In this document: positions 61,197 to 64,000 of the stretch, piece after piece
How positions within the stretch are numbered: position 1 is the first letter of the stretch
How the letters are laid out: every line of letters begins with the position of its first letter
Source: Pedobacter paludis
GTDB taxonomy: Bacteria; Bacteroidota; Bacteroidia; Sphingobacteriales; Sphingobacteriaceae
Direction: 5' to 3'
Assembly: GCF_003173575.1 (NCBI RefSeq)
Contig: NZ_QGNY01000003.1
Span: forward strand, 62,001-126,000
Length of the DNA stretch: 64,000 nucleotides
Notes under the pieces: generated by a model
Databases searched by the model: none
What the model saw: only the letters and a program-made list of their open reading frames with translations
What the model was told of the DNA's origin: nothing
Program-made: the position numbers and the translations under genes

Positions 61197-61754
61197 TTAT
61201 TTCTTAGATGCTGATTTACCTGCTTTTCTTCTTAACACTTCACCTACAAACTTGATACCTTTACCTTTGTAAGGCTCTGGAGCACGTAACGAACGAATTT
61301 TCGCAGCTACCTGACCGATCAATTGTTTGTCAATACTTTCTAAAATGATTTTAGGCGTTTGACCTTTTTCTGATGAAGTGGTTACTTTAATCTCTTCTGG
61401 TAATTGAAATACATAGTGGTGAGAATAACCTAAAACTAAGTCTAATGTATTACCTGTGTTTGTAGCACGGTAACCAACACCAACTAATTCTTGAGTTAAT
61501 TTATAACCTTCTGTAACACCAACAACCATATTGTTAAGCAATGAGCGATATAAACCGTGTAATGCTTTGTGTTTCTTTTGTTCTGAAGGACGTTGAACTG
61601 TTAAAATTCCGTCTTCTTGACTTACAGTGATGTCTGCATCAACTGCTTGTGTTAATTCACCTTTAGGGCCTTTTACACTTACTACGTTATCATCTGAAAC
61701 GGTAATTGTAACACCTGCAGGGATTGTAATTGGGGCTTTTCCTATTCTTGACAT
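61197..61754 (-). CDS. rplF: 50S ribosomal protein L6
   Basis: The protein has 185 residues in two repeated domains: [31 protein letters not shown] and [20 protein letters not shown]. It lies near the factor-binding site. Confidence 0.97.
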   Translation of the reverse strand: MSRIGKAPITIPAGVTITVSDDNVVSVKGPKGELTQAVDADITVSQEDGILTVQRPSEQKKHKALHGLYRSLLNNMVVGVTEGYKLTQELVGVGYRATNTGNTLDLVLGYSHHYVFQLPEEIKVTTSSEKGQTPKIILESIDKQLIGQVAAKIRSLRAPEPYKGKGIKFVGEVLRRKAGKSASKK

Positions 61755-61773
61755 TGTGCTGTTCTCCTAATAA

Positions 61774-62172
61774 TTAATAAACGTGACACAATACCTCACC
61801 ACCAATATTTAATTTGGCTGCTTCTTTATCAGTCATTACACCTTTAGAAGTAGATAAGATTGCGATACCTAAACCGTTTAATACTCTTGGCATATTTTCA
61901 ACACCAGCATAGTTTCTCAAACCTGGTTTACTAATTCGCATCAAAGTACGAATAGCAGGAACTTTAGTAATTGGATTGTATTTCAAAGCAATTTTGATTG
62001 TGCCTTGAACTGTAGTATCTTCAAACTTGTAGTTCGCAATGTAACCTTTATCGAAAAGAACTTTAGTAATTTCTTTTTTAAGGTTTGATGCAGGAATTTC
62101 TACAACACGGTGGTTGGCCTTAATGGCATTCCTTACTCTTGTTAAATAATCTGCTATTGGATCTGTATTCAT
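61774..62172 (-). CDS. rpsH: 30S ribosomal protein S8
   Basis: The protein has 132 residues: [19 protein letters not shown], and the C-terminal [20 protein letters not shown]. It is a 16S central-domain binder and in other bacteria an spc-operon translational repressor. Confidence 0.97.
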   Translation of the reverse strand: MNTDPIADYLTRVRNAIKANHRVVEIPASNLKKEITKVLFDKGYIANYKFEDTTVQGTIKIALKYNPITKVPAIRTLMRISKPGLRNYAGVENMPRVLNGLGIAILSTSKGVMTDKEAAKLNIGGEVLCHVY

Positions 62173-62247
62173 TTTTTATTGTTTTTGATAGTGGTTTCCT
62201 GTCACCACCCGGCGATGGGACCTGCTATCGGTTAAAATTAATTTTTG

Positions 62248-62298
62248 AGTTATAGGTAATAAGTTATAAGTCGTAAGTATTACTTACAACCTATAACT
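62248..62298. repeat. 10-bp inverted repeat in the rpsN-rpsH spacer
   Basis: AGTTATAGGT (62248-62257) and ACCTATAACT (62289-62298), with AAGTTATAAGT and ACTTACAAC variants between them. It is another word-like inverted repeat inside the ribosomal operon. Confidence 0.65.
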
Positions 62299-62315
62299 TA
62301 AAACCTTAAACTATA

Positions 62316-62585
62316 TTACCAAGATGCTTTTTTAACACCTGGTATTTTACCGTCTAGTGCCATTTGGCGAAACGTTACCCTTGAAATACCAAAGGTACGC
62401 ATATAACCACGTGGACGACCAGTTAATTTACAACGGTTGTGTAAACGTACTGGAGATGAGTTTTTAGGTAATTTATCTAAACCCTCGAAATCTCCTGCAG
62501 CTTTTAAAACTGCACGTTTTTCAGCGTATCTAGCTACCAATTTTTGGCGCTTAACTTCGCGTGCTTTTACACCTTCTTTTGCCAT
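62316..62585 (-). CDS. rpsN: 30S ribosomal protein S14
   Basis: The protein has 89 residues, the longer zinc-free (C-minus) type: [40 protein letters not shown] and [11 protein letters not shown]. Its start overlaps the rplE stop by 1 base. Confidence 0.97.
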   Translation of the reverse strand: MAKEGVKAREVKRQKLVARYAEKRAVLKAAGDFEGLDKLPKNSSPVRLHNRCKLTGRPRGYMRTFGISRVTFRQMALDGKIPGVKKASW

Positions 62586-63148
62586 TATTCTGCTGTTTTT
62601 TGATTTTTAAATGGTAATCCGAATTGCTTCAATAACTCTAAAGCTTCAACGTCAGATTTTGCCGAAGTTACGAAAGTTATATCCATACCTAAAATTTTAT
62701 TGATTTTATCGATATTAATCTCTGGAAAGATGATTTGTTCAGTAACACCTAATGTATAATTACCTTTTCCATCAAATCCTTTATCGTTAATACCTTTGAA
62801 ATCACGAATACGTGGTAAAGCTACAGAGATCAAACGATCTAAGAACTCGTACATATTGTTATCACGTAAAGTAACGCGTACACCTACTGGCATACCTTTA
62901 CGCAATTTAAAGTTAGAGATATCTTTTTTAGACTGTGCCGGAACCGCTTGTTGACCAGTGATGGTTGACAACTCAACGATTGTAGTATCCATAATCTTTT
63001 TATCCGTAACCGAAAAACGACCTACACCTTGATTGATACAGATTTTTTCCAATTTAGGAACCTGCATTACAGTTTTGTACTGAAATTTTTCTTTTAATGC
63101 ATTTACAACTTCTTCTTTGTATTTGCTTTTTAATCTTGGTGTAGCCAT
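62585..63148 (-). CDS. rplE: 50S ribosomal protein L5
   Basis: The protein has 187 residues: [33 protein letters not shown] and [20 protein letters not shown]. It binds 5S rRNA and P-site tRNA. It overlaps its neighbours by single bases. Confidence 0.97.
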   Translation of the reverse strand: MATPRLKSKYKEEVVNALKEKFQYKTVMQVPKLEKICINQGVGRFSVTDKKIMDTTIVELSTITGQQAVPAQSKKDISNFKLRKGMPVGVRVTLRDNNMYEFLDRLISVALPRIRDFKGINDKGFDGKGNYTLGVTEQIIFPEINIDKINKILGMDITFVTSAKSDVEALELLKQFGLPFKNQKTAE

Positions 63149-63489
63149 TATTTAATCTCCTCTCCTGAAATTTTAGCAACTCTAACTAATTTACCATCTG
63201 CGTTAAGTTTACGACCTACGCGGGTAGTTTTACCAGATTTTGGATCAACCAACATCAAGTTAGAAATGTGAAGAGCAGCTTCTTTTTTAATAATACCACC
63301 GTTAGGATTTGCAGCATTTGGCTTAGTATGTTTAGATACTAAGTTAACACCTTCTACAATGGCTCTGTTTTTATCTATTTGTACTGAAAGTACTTTTCCT
63401 TGTTGACCTTTTGAATCGCCAGCAATTACTTTAACTAAATCTCCTGTACGGATTTTAAGTTTTGATGGTGTATTTACTTTGTTTCCCAT
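63148..63489 (-). CDS. rplX: 50S ribosomal protein L24
   Basis: The protein has 113 residues, with the KOW motif in [20 protein letters not shown], then [13 protein letters not shown]. It initiates 50S assembly. Confidence 0.97.
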   Translation of the reverse strand: MGNKVNTPSKLKIRTGDLVKVIAGDSKGQQGKVLSVQIDKNRAIVEGVNLVSKHTKPNAANPNGGIIKKEAALHISNLMLVDPKSGKTTRVGRKLNADGKLVRVAKISGEEIK

Positions 63490-63490
63490 T

Positions 63491-63859
63491 TTATAATACC
63501 TCCGGTGCTAATGATACAATTTTCATGAATTGTTTTTCACGTAGTTCTCTCGCAACCGGGCCAAAGATACGTGTACCTCTTGGCTCATCCTGTGCGTTCA
63601 ATAATACAGCAGCGTTATCGTCAAAACGAATATAAGAACCATCTTTACGACGGATTTCTTTTTTAGTTCTCACTACTACTGCCTTAGAAACTGTACCTTT
63701 TTTAATATTACCTGACGGTAATGCGCTTTTTACGGTAACAACTACTTTATCACCAATTGAAGCATAACGTTTGCCGGTTCCACCTAGCACACGAATTACC
63801 AATACTTCTTTTGCGCCGCTGTTATCAGCAACGTTTAATCTCGATTCCTGTTGTACCAT
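63491..63859 (-). CDS. rplN: 50S ribosomal protein L14
   Basis: The protein has 122 residues: [40 protein letters not shown] and [12 protein letters not shown]. It lies at the subunit interface. Confidence 0.97.
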   Translation of the reverse strand: MVQQESRLNVADNSGAKEVLVIRVLGGTGKRYASIGDKVVVTVKSALPSGNIKKGTVSKAVVVRTKKEIRRKDGSYIRFDDNAAVLLNAQDEPRGTRIFGPVARELREKQFMKIVSLAPEVL

Positions 63860-63860
63860 C

Positions 63861-64000
63861 TTATTTAGCTCTTTCTAAAATTTGTACCAATCTCCAGTTC
63901 TTATTTTTACTCAAAGGACGAGTTTCCATAATCAATACTGTATCACCGATACCGCATTCGTTTTTCTCGTCGTGAGCCATAAATTTGGTAGTTTTCTTAA
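63861..64000 (-). CDS. rpsQ: 30S ribosomal protein S17, N-terminus cut by window edge
   Basis: The open frame enters at the right edge as [20 protein letters not shown] and ends LVQILERAK before the TAA at 63861-63863. This is the C-terminal half of S17, including the conserved GD and [12 protein letters not shown]. The start is outside the window. It lies 1 base upstream of the rplN start. Confidence 0.93.
   Translation of the reverse strand, partial: KKTTKFMAHDEKNECGIGDTVLIMETRPLSKNKNWRLVQILERAK

Noticed and set aside
1..64000. tRNA, rRNA, CRISPR arrays, IS elements or prophage genes
   Set aside because: None recognised by eye on either strand; no transposase, integrase, cas gene or cloverleaf was found. 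A tRNAscan or Rfam run would be needed for small RNAs.

Overview
The window looks like chromosomal DNA of a Bacteroidota bacterium of the Sphingobacteriaceae, most like Pedobacter. This is judged from the gene content, the -7 TAnnTTTG promoter type, LytS/LytTR regulator pairing, SulP plus carbonic anhydrase, the C-minus ribosomal proteins and the many short intergenic palindromes. No database search was run, so the genus is an inference.

Layout. (1) Positions 1-5.5 kb are visibly AT-richer than the rest and form an accessory peptide locus. On the minus strand are three short peptides with double-glycine leaders (684-818, 2038-2211, 2233-2412), two CPBP-type intramembrane proteases (one cut by the window edge) and a 71-residue membrane protein overlapping one of them. 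Divergently, on the plus strand, is a lanthipeptide-type precursor (2774-2947) followed by a secreted S41 peptidase, a LytS-type histidine kinase whose last part is out of frame behind a run of ten A, and a LytTR response regulator. No peptide exporter or LanB/LanC enzyme is in the window. (2) 6.3-8.6 kb: a sterol-desaturase-family enzyme and a surface protein, convergent. (3) 8.8-15.3 kb: a complete TetR-OMF-MFP-RND efflux operon with two copies of a 13-bp palindrome that fits a TetR operator. (4) 15.4-31.3 kb: mainly core and metabolic genes: proline catabolism (pruA), SulP/carbonic anhydrase, a porin, acyl-CoA carboxylase beta, MFS and GNAT proteins, an M42 peptidase, phosphoglycerate mutase, a PAS protein, an AraC regulator and an SDR. 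(5) 31.4-32.5 kb: a Gfo/Idh/MocA gene broken by an in-frame stop. (6) 32.7-42.2 kb: small membrane and DUF1801 proteins, an S9 peptidase, a CbpA/CbpM pair, a HerA-like ATPase and a sugar nucleotidyltransferase/kinase pair. (7) 42.2-45.3 kb: dnaK between two repeat-rich spacers. (8) 45.3-53.3 kb: DUF1304, L,D-transpeptidase, methyltransferase, a GMC oxidoreductase with its subunit 3, and a large secreted glycosidase-like protein. (9) 53.5-64 kb: the spc/alpha ribosomal operon on the minus strand from rpsQ (cut by the edge) to rplQ, including secY, map, infA, rpmJ and rpoA.

The most interesting part is the left end. The double-glycine peptides plus CPBP proteins resemble a bacteriocin/immunity locus. 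The divergent precursor-peptidase-kinase-regulator set resembles a peptide-sensing circuit. The shared spacer carries a 10-bp inverted repeat (2522-2531 / 2703-2712) that could link the two sides. Throughout the window, intergenic spacers hold short palindromes and word-like inverted repeats, including inside the ribosomal operon.
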